Assembly: GCA_020740775.1 (NCBI GenBank)
Contig: JAHEWK010000004.1
Span: 1,488,001-1,552,000 of the forward strand
From: Ilyonectria destructans
Taxonomy: Eukaryota; Ascomycota; Sordariomycetes; Hypocreales; Nectriaceae
Reading direction: 5' to 3'
Length of the DNA stretch: 64,000 nt
The notes beneath the pieces were generated by a model. It worked only from the letters and a program-made list of their open reading frames with translations, did not search any database and was not told the origin of the DNA. Position 1 is the stretch's first letter, and the number at the start of each line of letters is the position of its first letter. Position numbers and translations under genes: made by a program. Of the stretch, positions 33,077-44,233 are shown piece by piece.

Positions 33077-33694
33077 ATGAGTGCACTCGACTCGATCGCA
33101 GTGCGGGCTCTGTCCCAACTTCCAGAGACTGAAGGCTCAGCCCCATCGTTGACTCACGACACTGCCAGCCCCAACTCTCCAACTTCGCAGCCTGAGTACA
33201 CTCCACAGTCCCCAAACTTCGACGATGCAGCCATCGCGAACGCAAAGAACCAGTCAAACACGCCTGATCCCATTAGCATTGGGAGCCCGGTGTACCAGCC
33301 GCCACATGGCCACAACGCCATCCCGAAAGCCATTATCGAGAGCAACACGGAGCCATGCTACGGAACGGCCATGGCGCGCTACAGACCCTCGATGCTTGTA
33401 GCGCTTCTGGACCACCATTTTCCAGGTCGCAGTGACTCCTACGACGAAATGCTCGATCTCGGAATCGCCACGAGCCATTACATCAAAAAGTTGGACGCCA
33501 TATTTCGAAAGGACGACACCCTTGGCGATCCAGAGTCGCGCGTTGTGACAATGCTCGAGACAATCATGCACGAGTGGCACGCCGTGAGACGGACAGAGAT
33601 TAACGAGCCTGCTAAGCTCCGATTCCTCGAGTTCAAGCTGAAGCTTAGACTGCATGACCTGGGCTACGAGACCGAACTGGCTAGAGGTTATTGA
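33077..33694 (+). CDS. Orphan protein of 205 residues
   Basis: Single exon. The N-terminal half (to about residue 85) is low-complexity Ser/Pro/Asn/Thr-rich and probably disordered; the C-terminal half is predicted helical, with a repeated acidic/basic pattern (YDEMLDLGIATSHYIKKLDA, MLETIMHEWHAVRRTEIN, KLRFLEFKLKLRLHDLGYET). No signal peptide, membrane segment or known motif is seen. A disordered N-terminus plus a compact helical C-terminus is common in fungal lineage-specific proteins. Preceded by a CT-rich leader (32850-33060). Function unknown. Confidence 0.5.
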   Translation: MSALDSIAVRALSQLPETEGSAPSLTHDTASPNSPTSQPEYTPQSPNFDDAAIANAKNQSNTPDPISIGSPVYQPPHGHNAIPKAIIESNTEPCYGTAMARYRPSMLVALLDHHFPGRSDSYDEMLDLGIATSHYIKKLDAIFRKDDTLGDPESRVVTMLETIMHEWHAVRRTEINEPAKLRFLEFKLKLRLHDLGYETELARGY

Positions 33695-35186
33695 GACTGT
33701 GGCCCGACGAAAGTACGAGGGTTGGTGACTTCTCACATTCGATTTTTAGTCATTTCGCATTGACTTTCGGCCTGGCGTTGACGGGAAGGGACGTTAGGGG
33801 TTGAATTGTGATTCATGATTGGTGGCATCTCAAGTATTGAGCATGTTGCTTTTGGCTGGACTGGGACAGGACGGGATTCTTATGCCGAGTATAATTTGAA
33901 TACTCACGAAAAGCTTAGGTACTGCACAGTCTTTCTTTTTGTCGACGTTGACTTTGGTCTTCACAAATTGAAAGGACAGTTATTTGACCCGTTCTCCTTT
34001 TCGGAGCTCCGCGATCCCTTGAAGTTGCATCCGCCTAGATTGAAGGATATCTTTGACAAATGTCACTAGTCCAATTATCGGACCGACATGAGCTCCATTA
34101 TCAAAGAAGTCGGCGTTTCCATGCCCGGAAATGAACCCCATGTCCCTTTCTCGCTGTCCCTTCTACATAGGGGGTTCCAGCTGGTTCTCCCCAGTGTACT
34201 CTGAGTGAGCTGGATGCCGAGTGGCGAGACTTCAATAACATCCCCGTTTTCGACCTAATTTTTACCCGGGGCTCCCATTGGAATCTCTGATGTAGAAGCT
34301 ATTTCCGAGAAAGTTTACTTGGTCATCCTGAACACCACTGTCGGTTGATATTGGACTCTCAAGTAGTGGGTATTACAGCGAGGCGTAGACTCCAGATATC
34401 CCAGCTGAAGGAAATCAGTTTGCCAAGATGAGGAAAAGAATTCTGAAACTGACGATATGAACTTGTATGAGCTTTGCTAGAATCGCCGAGGAATTCTTTT
34501 TTTAATTGATTCGCACAACGCACACCGTCACTCCTTTTCCCAATCCCAGTTATTCTTACAGCTGGAGGAGTACTCACATTCAGCGGCGCACCCTCTCCGG
34601 CTCGTCATACTGCCTTACGATGTTCTTAAGTAACGGTAGAAAGCCTGAATCGCTTCTCATTTTGCAAATAACCTCGCATTGGTGATCATGTTTGTTGAAT
34701 ATTGACACGATGCAGGAGACGCACACATTACTGTCGAAAGCGCTAGTGGCGAGGACGAATTACCAACCGTGGCGCTGAATGAAGAAACAAGGAGATAATG
34801 CAGGAGATCTCATGGTCCATACACATCTTGACGGCTCTCAAAACGGCGATCCAACGCTCAAAAACAGCGGCTGATAATTAAATCGCCATTTAGCTGGCCA
34901 TTCTGTATGAATAATGTGCACATTTGCGACCCCTGACCGACAGACTGTTGTCGAAAGGAGGGGAGTTGGTTGGTCCGTGCACGTGCTGGGGCAAGGAACA
35001 TGATGAGGAAAGAAGGCTGCCACATTTTTTTGGAAGCTTCGACGCAGCTCTCCCACTTGGCCCGACGACAACTCGCTTCTTCACCCCTCCACCGTCCGAC
35101 AAACCGAAGATTCGCAGCACCACCAGAGACCGCCCGACTGACCGAGAAATCCCCCGCAGTTGGAATCCGCTGCTCCAGTCACAAAC
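33695..35186. other. Intergenic (1.5 kb)
   Basis: Scattered short open frames without recognisable domains, then the CCT7 promoter, which includes GAAGCTTC at 35033-35040 (a minimal inverted GAA/TTC heat-shock-element core). Confidence 0.5.
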
Positions 35187-37100
35187 ATGTCGTTCGGAGG
35201 CCAAACGCCGACGATTATCGTCCTCAAGGAAGGTCCGTTTTACCCCACCGCCCACCCGCCCGCCTTGTGGATGATATCCAGGGGAAAATGAAGAACAAGA
35301 TGCCACGAGATGCCACAAGTTGCAAGAACTCCACGACGTCCTCGGCTGACACAACGCGATCCCCTCTACAGGCACCGATACTTCCCAGGGCAAGGGTCAA
35401 ATCGTCACCAACATCAACGCCTGTCTCGCCGTGCAGGCCACCATCAAGTCCACTCTCGGTCCCTATGGCGGCGACCTGTTGATGGTTGATGAGAATGGCC
35501 GACAGACCATTACCAACGACGGTGCCACCGTTATGAAGGTGCGCACATATATTCCACGGCCTTGCCACCCAGTCCGAGACTGACCAGACCAGCTCCTCGA
35601 CATCGTTCACCCCGCAGCCCGAATCCTCGTCGACATCGCCCGATCGCAAGACGCCGAAGTTGGCGATGGAACCACATCCGTCGTCGTCCTCGCCGGTGAG
35701 ATCCTCAAGGAGGTTAAGGAGCACGTCGAGCAGGGAGTCAGCTCTCAGGTCATCATCAAGGGCCTGCGAAGAGCCTCCCAGATGGCTGTCAACAAGATCA
35801 AGGAGATTGCCGTCAACACCGACGAGGCCAACCGCCGCGAGACCCTCACCAAGCTCGCTTCCACCGCCATGACCAGCAAGCTGATTAAGCGGAATACCCC
35901 CTTCTTCACCAAGAGTACGTGAGGTAATCCGATTGTGAGAGAATCCCAGGCTGACAGATAATAGTGGTGGTCGATGCCGTGCTGTCCCTCGACCAGGACG
36001 ACCTCGACGAGAAGTTGATCGGCATCAAGAAGATCCCTGGTGGTTCCCTCACCGACTCCATGTTTATCAACGGTGTCGCCTTCAAGAAGACATTTTCCTA
36101 CGCCGGTTTCGAGCAACAACCGAAGTCATTCGAGAAGCCCAAGATTGTGTGCCTAAACGTCGAGTTGGAGTTGAAGGCCGAGAAGGATAACGCCGAAGTC
36201 CGCGTGGAGCAGGTGTCCGAGTACCAGGCGATCGTCGATGCTGAGTGGCAGATTATCTTCAAGAAGCTTGAGTCGATCCACGAGACTGGTGCTAAGGTGG
36301 TGCTGAGCAAGCTCCCCATTGGTGACCTGGCTACCCAGTACTTTGCCGACCGAGACATTTTCTGTGCTGGCCGTGTTGCCGGTGAAGATATGGAGCGCGT
36401 GGTCCAGGCTACCGGTGCCGTGATTCAGTCCACTTGCTCCGACATCCTGCCTGAGCACCTGGGTACCTGCGGTTCCTTCGACGAGCGCCAGATTGGTGGC
36501 GAGCGCTTCAACTTCTTTGAGGACTGCCCCGAGGCCAAGACCTGCACTCTGGTCCTCCGTGGCGGCGCTGAGCAGTTCATTGCCGAGGTGGAGCGATCCC
36601 TACACGATGCCATTATGATTGTCAAGCGTGCGATCCGAAACCACCTGATCGTGGGTGGTGGTGGCGCCGTGGAGATGGAGATTTCGGCTTACCTGCACCG
36701 CTTCGCAGACAAGAACATCCCCCACAAGCAACAAGCCATCATCAAGGCCTTCGCCAAGGCCCTCGAGATCATCCCCCGCCAGCTATGCGACAACGCCGGC
36801 TTCGATGCGACCGATATCCTCAACAAGTTGCGTGTAGAGCACCGCAAGGGCTCGACCTGGGCCGGTGTCGACTTCCAGAATGAGGGAGTCACCGACATGA
36901 TGGAGCGCTTCGTCTGGGAGCCTGCGCTTATCAAGATCAACGCCATCCAGGCCGCCACAGAGGCCAGCTGCTTGATCCTCGGTGTCGACGAGACGATCCA
37001 AAACGAGGAGAGCCAGAAGCCCCAGGCTCCTGGCCAACTGCCGCCGGGCGCCGCTCAGCGGGCGCTCAGGGGACGAGGACGGGGTATGCCTCGGAGGTAA
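35187..37100 (+). CDS. CCT7: T-complex chaperonin subunit eta (CCT7)
   Basis: Four exons, 35187-35232, 35372-35538, 35593-35914 and 35965-37100; 556 residues. The start [20 protein letters not shown] is characteristic of the eta subunit. The equatorial ATP-binding motif [13 protein letters not shown], the TNDGATVMK loop, the apical-domain segment [17 protein letters not shown] and the C-terminal [13 protein letters not shown] are conserved. The protein ends in an Arg/Gly-rich GRGRGMPRR tail. CCT7 is one of eight paralogues of the cytosolic TRiC/CCT ring that folds actin, tubulin and WD40 proteins. The first intron (139 nt) is longer than the others. Another ring subunit, CCT6, lies 17 kb downstream. 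Confidence 0.97.
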
Positions 37101-37513
37101 AGGAAAAACGAATGAGCTGGGGAAGCAAGAAGAGTGAATCCCAAGATAATAAGGGGACCCGGTGCCACGGGCGGGAGTTTGGAGGAATCTGTATGATACC
37201 TAGACTTACCTGATCTCTAGAAAAAACTTGAATGACCTCCATCTTTTTTGAATCTTACATCTCAAGTTTCAACCAATATCTGGAACTGTGCAAATATCGT
37301 GCTCTTGTCAAGTCAGGGCACACAATAGGGTGTCATTTCACAATTTGTTTGTCAAATTCTGCCGAAAACTAGCTCATGCTCATCAGAAAAGGATGCTATC
37401 AAACTCCATGCCCGCTTCGCTCCGATGCTCGTCCAAGATGTATACAACACAGCGCACCAAAACAACAAGAACTGGATATCTCCACCATGCCATCCACGCG
37501 CGCCTTATGAGTA
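37101..37513. other. Intergenic between convergent CCT7 and SPT10 genes
   Basis: 413 bp of 3'-flanking sequence; nothing else seen. Confidence 0.5.
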
Positions 37514-39265
37514 CTAACCATTCGGCGCACCGAAGCTCACATCGTATAGTAATCGTTCTTTGCTGTCCAGCCCCTGATTCTGTTGCACGCCCACGCCCAT
37601 CCCTCCCATGGCCACCGTTCCGTCTACTTCGTCGTCGTCCTGGTGCTCGATGAGCATCTCCAGATCGCGGTCCACGGTGTCCGATTCGCCCGGGACCACG
37701 TCCTCGGTGGCGTTGAGCAACGCCTGGAAATCGGCGGAGGAGTGGTACTGTTCGAAACCTGATAGATCGTGTGGCGAGGTCTGGTTGATGATTTGCGGGT
37801 CGATGGGCTGGTAGACGGACTGGGGGTCGTGGTGATGGTGGTGGTGGTGCACGCCGGGGTGGTCTTGTAGCATGGGGCTGTAATGAGGGAGGTGGTGTTG
37901 GACTTGATGAGGCGATGGCGCTTGGTGATGCGAGTGAAGTGTCTGGTCGATGGAGGTGCTCTGGAGGGTATGTGAGGGCGATATGAGGGAGATGTCGGCA
38001 GGATTGGCAAAGGGGCTTTGGTTCTGGGTTGGACTCTGCGGCGACAGTGTCGACATGGCATTGTGGTTCTGCAACGCCAACACTCTGCCCGCTGCGCCAG
38101 CAGAAGACACCTGGTGATCCCGTACGCATCCGCCTCCCGCCGCTCCATCTCCGCCACCGCTATGATTGTTCCCAGCAGTGACCACCGCCGCCGCAGCAGC
38201 AGCCTTCCTCGCACCGCCCGGGTTGGGCGTCTTGCCGAGCTCCTTGCACTCGACGCAGCTGCGGATGACGTCGCTGACCGTCTCCTTGATGCGGCTCCAG
38301 TGGTACTTCTCGGCAATGGTGGCCGTCGTTTTGTTGATGCCGCCGTGCTGCTGGACGTGGACGCGCCGGGCGATGTCGAACTGGCGGGCCGGGTCCGAGA
38401 TGACCTCCTTGTCCTTGAGCATGAGCTTGTCGCCGTCGATGAGCTTATAGTGCGTCGCCGCGCTGCGGAGCCTGCTTTTCTCGGCCCGGTCAGCGCCGTT
38501 CGGGTACTCGCCGTACTTGAGGTAGAACTTGATCTTGTCGAAACGCTCTTCACTCACGAGATCGTCGCTTTCGCGCGGCGCCAGGTCGCGCCCGTAGATG
38601 ATGGCGTCGATGAGCTGGCCCGGGTAGCTCTTGAGGTTGCCGCAGCCCTTGACGCGGCCAATGCGCTTGAAGCCGAGGGCGTCCCAGATGCGGCACGACG
38701 CTACGTTGGTCTCGTACACGAGGTTGAAGACGCTGTACGAGTAGCCCAGCCGCGGCGCCCAGTCCAGGTAGGCCTCGCCCATGAGGCGGCCGACGCCACG
38801 GCCACGGGAGGCGTCAGTCACGATGAAGCCGGCGTTGCAGACGTGGCTGCTGCGGCCCGGGTAGTTGGGCTTGATGTAGAAGCTGCCCAGGCACTCCTTG
38901 GACCAGTCCTTTCCCTCGACGACGTGCTCGGCACGCTCAATATTGCCGACGAGCATGATGGCGCCGAAGTTCTGGAACCAGTAAGCGGCGAAGGCGTCAG
39001 CGGGGAAGGGGTCCATCATGGGGTAGCTATCGCCGCCCTCGATCTCCTTGTTGAGCTGGTCGCAGAGATAGGCCAGCAGCGACGGTGGCACATGGTGGCG
39101 CGAGGCAAAGGGCACAATGGTGGCGACCGTCTGCCGGTCCCGGAGCGTGACCTGCCTCGGCAGAATGTCCGCCGGAAACCCGGGGTTGTTGGGGTCCGGG
39201 TACGGAGGTTCCCCCGAGACTCGGTAGATAGTGGGGCTCGCCGGGTCGTCCAGGATGGCCGGCAT
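37514..39265 (-). CDS. SPT10: SPT10-like GNAT protein with integrase-type HHCC zinc finger
   Basis: Single exon, 583 residues. An acetyltransferase fold spans about 90-230 with the CoA loop TDASRGRGVGRLMGEAYLDW (150-169) and a VYETNVASCRIWDALGFKRI segment. At about 303-340 a zinc finger with His303, His307, Cys337 and Cys340 (VHVQQHGGINKTTAT...RSCVECKELGK) matches the retroviral-integrase-like H2C2 finger that yeast Spt10 uses to bind histone-gene UAS elements. The C-terminal third is low-complexity: Ala/Gly-rich, Gln/His/Pro-rich with a seven-His run, and an acidic end (DTVDRDLEMLIEHQDDDEVD) that could activate transcription. In yeast Spt10 activates core histone genes. Nuclear; regulator role inferred from family. 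Confidence 0.88.
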   Translation of the reverse strand: MPAILDDPASPTIYRVSGEPPYPDPNNPGFPADILPRQVTLRDRQTVATIVPFASRHHVPPSLLAYLCDQLNKEIEGGDSYPMMDPFPADAFAAYWFQNFGAIMLVGNIERAEHVVEGKDWSKECLGSFYIKPNYPGRSSHVCNAGFIVTDASRGRGVGRLMGEAYLDWAPRLGYSYSVFNLVYETNVASCRIWDALGFKRIGRVKGCGNLKSYPGQLIDAIIYGRDLAPRESDDLVSEERFDKIKFYLKYGEYPNGADRAEKSRLRSAATHYKLIDGDKLMLKDKEVISDPARQFDIARRVHVQQHGGINKTTATIAEKYHWSRIKETVSDVIRSCVECKELGKTPNPGGARKAAAAAAVVTAGNNHSGGGDGAAGGGCVRDHQVSSAGAAGRVLALQNHNAMSTLSPQSPTQNQSPFANPADISLISPSHTLQSTSIDQTLHSHHQAPSPHQVQHHLPHYSPMLQDHPGVHHHHHHHDPQSVYQPIDPQIINQTSPHDLSGFEQYHSSADFQALLNATEDVVPGESDTVDRDLEMLIEHQDDDEVDGTVAMGGMGVGVQQNQGLDSKERLLYDVSFGAPNG

Positions 39266-40133
39266 CTCGTCTGTCGCGGGAGCGCTGCTCGCCAGATGCT
39301 CGTGAATTAAATGACGGGGAGTCTGGCGAAACTACCCAGACACGACAAGTTAGCAAACGAGGTCACGTTCTTTTTAATTTCGTTTCATCTTTTTCCCTTC
39401 ACGTTGTCTTGTTCCATCCCGTCTTGCGCCTTTGCCCCGGAGCTTATCTAGGCACATGCGCGTCTACAAGGTAAGCAGTACAGCCAGCCAGCAAGACAGA
39501 CACGGGGCATACGTCATGAGATAAGACACATGAGGCCTCGATGCAAGGGGGCCAAAAAGGGCGAGCCACAGGCTAGCAGGGCAAACAGGCGCATACCGGA
39601 GAATAACGAGGCAACAGCCAACTATCGCCAAGCCACCGCGGTACCGACGCAGCTGCAGAACAGCCAAGAGTCGCTACTTTATTTTCTGGGTGACTGGGTC
39701 CTCTCACCCAATCGACAACCGGGGTGCTTCGCCGTGCTGTCGTGACCGTGCTGCGTGGCGATGTGCTGCGATGGGATGTGTACTTCGTAGGCTGTGCTGA
39801 AATATTCGGTCGTGAGAGGTCCTACTTGGTGAGGGGAAATGCGCAGGGGACGAAGTTTCCAGTCCGGCTTGTGCGTCCTGCTTTACATAATTGCGCGGGG
39901 CAATCCCGCCTTGTAACCGGAAGGCGTTACCAGGAAATCTACATCAGACTTTGGTCTTGTGATGGGGGACATAGTTTATCCGTTCCACTATCAACCAAAG
40001 CCAACACAACCAAGACCTCAAATCGAGTAGATAGATGTCTTTACATCGAAGCTTACAGGCTCTTTTTATCTGTTTCTCTACATGCTTGGGTTTATTATAC
40101 ATCGCCATACTGTACAACAATATTTCATGCTCT
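39266..40133. other. Intergenic between SPT10 and MRP4 genes (868 bp)
   Basis: SPT10 promoter followed by the MRP4 3' flank. Open frames here are shadows; no gene supported. Confidence 0.5.
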
Positions 40134-41679
40134 TCACTCTGGCTTTTCGCTGCTAGACTTGAGTTCGGTCTCAAGCGCTGCAGCCTTCTCCTTCAGTCCA
40201 TCAAGCTCCTCCTCGATACTCGCCAGCTTGTGCGCCGTCTCCGGCTCACTGCTGTTGGTGGTCGCGGTGGTCGCGGTGGTCTTGATGGCCGCCTCTTCCG
40301 AGTCGCCCAGCGCAGCCTCGCCCAGAATGCTCATCATGTCGTCCTCGGTAACTTCTGCCTCCTCGCCGTAGTACTGCGTCCTCAAGAGCTTCTGCTCCTC
40401 CTCAGTGAAGCCCTCAATGTTGTGCTGGATGTGGCCCATGACCGCCTTCCTCTCCTCGATAGCAGCCTTAGTCTCCTTCGTGATGTGGCGGTCAAGATCT
40501 TCGGGGTTGCTCCAAGCGACTTTGCCATGTGCGGCATCCTGGAGTCTACGCTTCTGGCCAGCCTCGCCAGCTCGGCCCAGAACACCCGCAACAACAGCCA
40601 TAGCTCGTAGACTTGAACATTGTCAGCTTCAGTCGTTCTTGGTCAAATCATAGAAACATACCTATCGTCGTTGGCGGGGATCGTGTAGGTCACCCACGAA
40701 GGGTCCACATTGGTGTCAATTACACCAATGGTGGGAATGCTCTTCAAACCACACTCGTAGAGCAGGGTGTAGTTCTCCAGCGGGTTAAGGCAGACAACCA
40801 AATCGGGCAACAGAGGTCGAGCAAGACCACTGTACTTCTCAAAGCCATCCAGCTCCTGGTCCAGGTGATCCACAACCTTCATCCCCTGCATCCTGAGAAT
40901 GACATCTCGGTTCGTGATGCCTCCTGGAGTCCACTTGGTGAACAGGTGACAAGCTCCAGCCAACTCAGCAGCCTTGGTCACAATCTCCATCTGGCCCTTT
41001 CGGTTTCCCACAAAAAGGATGAGGCCACCTCGGTACGAGACATCCTCCACCACACGAGCCGCACGTCGAAGATGTGCTGCTGTTGTCTCGAGCGAGATGA
41101 TGTGAACACCTTGGCGCACACCGTAGATGTATCGCGAATTGGCTGGGTTCCAGAGAGAGGTGCTGTGTCCCATGTGGGTTTGTGAGGCCATCAAGAGCTC
41201 CAGCGAGACATCTTCGGGCCCGGGCGGGTTGTTGATCAGCTCAGTGGGGACGTAGCGGCGCTCGACACGGGATCCGAGGCTACGGGTGGTGTTCTGGATG
41301 CGGCGGAACTCGGTATACTGCTGGGCAGGAGTGACAGGCTTGGCAGAGCCAGTAGTTGCGTGCTTGGTAGTCCATGACTTGCCCTTGTGCTCATGCGCAG
41401 AGTCAGTGCCGAGGGACAGGATGCCATCTTGCACGACCCTCTGCTTCTTCCGTGAGGCGGACACGATCTTGGGGGGTGCAGGGGGGCCTTGGGCCCACGT
41501 TTGCTGAGACTGCGTCCCAACTTGAGTCTCGGTCGTGGTCTCGGTGGAAAGCTGTCGGAGGAGCGTCCTGGAGATGGGAGACGCCAGTGCGCGACGGCCT
41601 GGATGTGTAAGCACTCGTGTTCCTCTCAATTGAACTCAATTGACTCACCATGCCGCACGGCAGCGTTCCTCACTATCAT
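40134..41679 (-). CDS. MRP4: Mitochondrial small-subunit ribosomal protein uS2m (Mrp4)
   Basis: Three exons on the minus strand: 41679-41649 (31 nt), 41598-40662 and 40611-40134; 481 residues. The 31-nt first exon begins MIVRNAAVRHG and, once spliced, gives a continuous Arg-rich mitochondrial presequence (MIVRNAAVRHGRRALASPIS). The uS2 domain runs from LLMASQTHMGHSTSLWNPAN through GLILFVGNRKGQMEIV, FTKWTPGGITNRD and LPDLVVCLNPLENYTLLYEC to PTIGVIDTNVDPSWVTYTIP, and the last intron interrupts the final NDDSLR segment. A fungal C-terminal extension of about 125 residues is acidic and ends in a coiled coil (LASIEEELDGLKEKAAALET). Component of the mitoribosome small subunit. Confidence 0.93.
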
Positions 41680-42036
41680 GGTGAATGCTGCTGCGGTTGC
41701 TCGAAGGTCGTGCTCTCGGTCCACTCGTTCGACCATCACCAAATTTTGGCCAAGGTAACAGGCTCCGGAGCGCGGGATTTTCCGGCCCCGTCCAACCACA
41801 ACACGCCATGCAGCACACAACCAAGGCTTCACCATGAACATTGAAGCACAGATATATAGATATATATATTCTTCCTACACAATAAGTACGAAAGCCATGT
41901 AAGATATAAATGATTTGAATTAAACTTGTGGGGTAATCTCTAGAGACACAAAGTTTCTACCTATCTACAATCTCCAATATCTGTGGGCTTCGTCATGTCA
42001 TTATCGGGGGCAGGTTCACAAAGGTGCGTGCTCCGT
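41680..42036. other. Intergenic, MRP4 promoter
   Basis: 357 bp between the MRP4 start and the CBS-PB1 stop, both on the minus strand. AT-rich (TATA)n-like tract near 41850-41872, about 180 bp upstream of the MRP4 ATG. Nothing else seen. Confidence 0.5.
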
Positions 42037-44233
42037 CTATCGGCTGGTGATTCTCGAGATGGTGAAGACACCCACGATGACCACCGCCAATGTGACGATA
42101 GCGCCAGGAAGGAGAAGCTCGTTTGGCACGCCAGCAATGACCTGCTCGAGGAGGGGCGGGGGCCCTGCCCTCGCTCGCCGCGTCCGTCGTGCACTGGATG
42201 CCGCTTCATCGTCCTCATCAGACTCATCCTCCTCCTCTTCATCCTCCTCATCCGGCCACCACTTGCGTCGCTCCCGGAGACCTGAGCCAGAGGACATGGT
42301 AGCCGCTGGCGTCTCGACAGCGGCCGGTACGACAGGAGCCTTCTCTGGGTCATGGACATAAAGATCCACCTTGTCATGGTGGCATTGGCGAGAAAGCAAG
42401 ACAGACTCGACCAGGTCTTGGTTTGTAGTGATAGACACAGAGTCCCCTTCATCGTCGATATAGCTGAGAGCGAATCCAGGACCGGTAATTTTGCCGTCCT
42501 CGACGGGAGGAATGCCGCCAATGGTGTCTGCCTCACTGCCAAGCTTAGCAGCCACAGCAGCCACAAACGCCTCCATGCCATCCATGGCAATGACCTTGAC
42601 ACGGTGCACTCGGCCGGAAGGAGCCTTGAACTTGAAGGCAAAGGGAAGCTCCTCGGGGAGTTGCGCCTCGATTCCTTCTGGGATAGTAGATCGAGTAGGG
42701 GACTCCATGCCGATGTGCGAGGCCGAGTCACCTGGTGCGAGACTGTCGCCGAGGCGTTCGCGGGTGACATCTGGCGACGTGAGTCGCGAGCCCAGGTTGG
42801 TGTGCTGCATAGCACTGCCCTCTCCGGACATGACGGACTCGGTCTCATTGTCGAGGGACAGCCAGAACTTGTTCCAGGCAGGGCCCTCGTCGTCGTTGGA
42901 GTTGGACATGCCGTTGATCTGCTCCAGAGTAGCGTAGGTGAGCTTCAAAACGTCGACCATGCCGACAATCTCGCCGCCATCGTTCATGACGGGAAGGTTA
43001 AGGTAGTGGCCATCTAAAATTCAAGATTAGATACACGACCAACACAGTCCAGGTCAAGGGTACATACCATGCATCTTGCGAAGAGCAGCCTGGAGGGTCA
43101 TGTCCATAGGGGCGAAATCGGGGTGAGGGGTCATGACACGGACAACACTACAGTTGGCGGGGTCAAGGCCAGGAGCAATAACTCGGAGGACTACATCCTT
43201 GCTGGTGAAAATACCAGTAATGGCACCCTGGTCCTGAACGAGGACGGCGGTGGTGCGGTTCTCCTTCATGAGCTGGGCAGCCTCCTTGACTGAGGTCCTG
43301 ACACTGACGGTGGTGGGGGGGATGCCGTTAAGGACGGTCTCCAGGGTCGGTCCAGACATCTTGCTGCGGAGCGCCTCGACGTATTGGATGATCTGCTGCG
43401 GCTGGGTCGAGCCAAGTTCGGACTGAACACCCTCTAGGGCATCATATAACTTTCTAGAGGACGAGTAGGCGCGCTCGAGCTTCTCCATGGCGTCGTAGAA
43501 GCACTTGGTGATGTCCAGTATACCGACGATATCTTGGTTCTCATCCATGACAGGCAAGTGGCGGAAGCCTTTCCGGACCATCAAGTCCAAGGCGTCGGTA
43601 GCACTGGTATCGGTCCGGGCGCAAAGAGGGTTCTTGGTCATGATTTCGGCAATGGTGACGTTGGCAGCCTTTGATCCAGCACCGACAACGCGGAAGGCAA
43701 GATCCTTGGCGGTGAAGATACCAGCGATTCGGTCGTCATCGTCGGTAACAAGGACACAGTCCTCTCGCTTGGCAGCCATGAGCTGGGCAGCCTCGGAGAC
43801 GGTGGTGTTGGGCTTGATCTGGAGAGCAGCACTGGGCTTCAGGGCGAGGACGGTGCCCGGAGGGGCCTTTCGGGAGTGTCGAGCTCGGCTCGTGAGGTGT
43901 TTCTTCTTGGAGAGGTCATTCTCGAGCTTTCGTCGGATGGCCTGTCACAGGTTCGTCGGTCAGTAGAGGGTACAGAATGGCAGTAACAGCACAAGAGAGC
44001 TCATGGCTTCAAGGAAGCAAGTGTGGATAACGCACCTCATCCCGCTTGGACTGCTTCTGGCGACTGGCGCTGACAGAGGAAGCGGCCTCATTTGGCGGTG
44101 GCGGTTGCTTCCGCTCTTTCTCCTCGTGCGGCTCGACAGGACGGGGAATGCTGGAGCCACCAGGGCTGTTGCCAAAGGGGACAGCACCGCGGCCGTGGCG
44201 GGTGGGAGTGCCTCTGTGTGTGTTGCCGGACAT
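42037..44233 (-). CDS. CBS-PB1 domain membrane protein (Mug70-like)
   Basis: Three exons on the minus strand: 44233-44036, 43941-43068 and 43013-42037; 682 residues. After a Ser/Pro/Arg-rich N-terminus come four CBS modules (for example TVSEAAQLMAAKREDCVLVT, ATDALDLMVRKGFRHLPVMD, SVKEAAQLMKENRTTAVLVQ and LQAALRKMHDGHYLNLPVMN), then a PB1 domain (PFAFKFKAPSGRVHRVKV ... LSYIDDEGDSVSITTNQDLV), an acidic Glu/Asp run and a C-terminal transmembrane helix (LLLPGAIVTLAVVIVGVFTI). This is the layout of S. pombe Mug70. CBS pairs bind adenosyl ligands, and PB1 mediates heterodimerisation. The tail suggests anchoring to an internal membrane; the pathway is unknown. Confidence 0.9.

Noticed and set aside
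38018..39310. 430-codon plus-strand frame opposite SPT10
   Set aside because: Ala/Asp/Val-rich mirror of a GC-rich coding exon; SPT10 motifs on the minus strand are decisive.
42352..43017. Plus-strand frame opposite the CBS-PB1 gene
   Set aside because: Shadow frame; the minus strand has full CBS and PB1 motifs and consistent introns.
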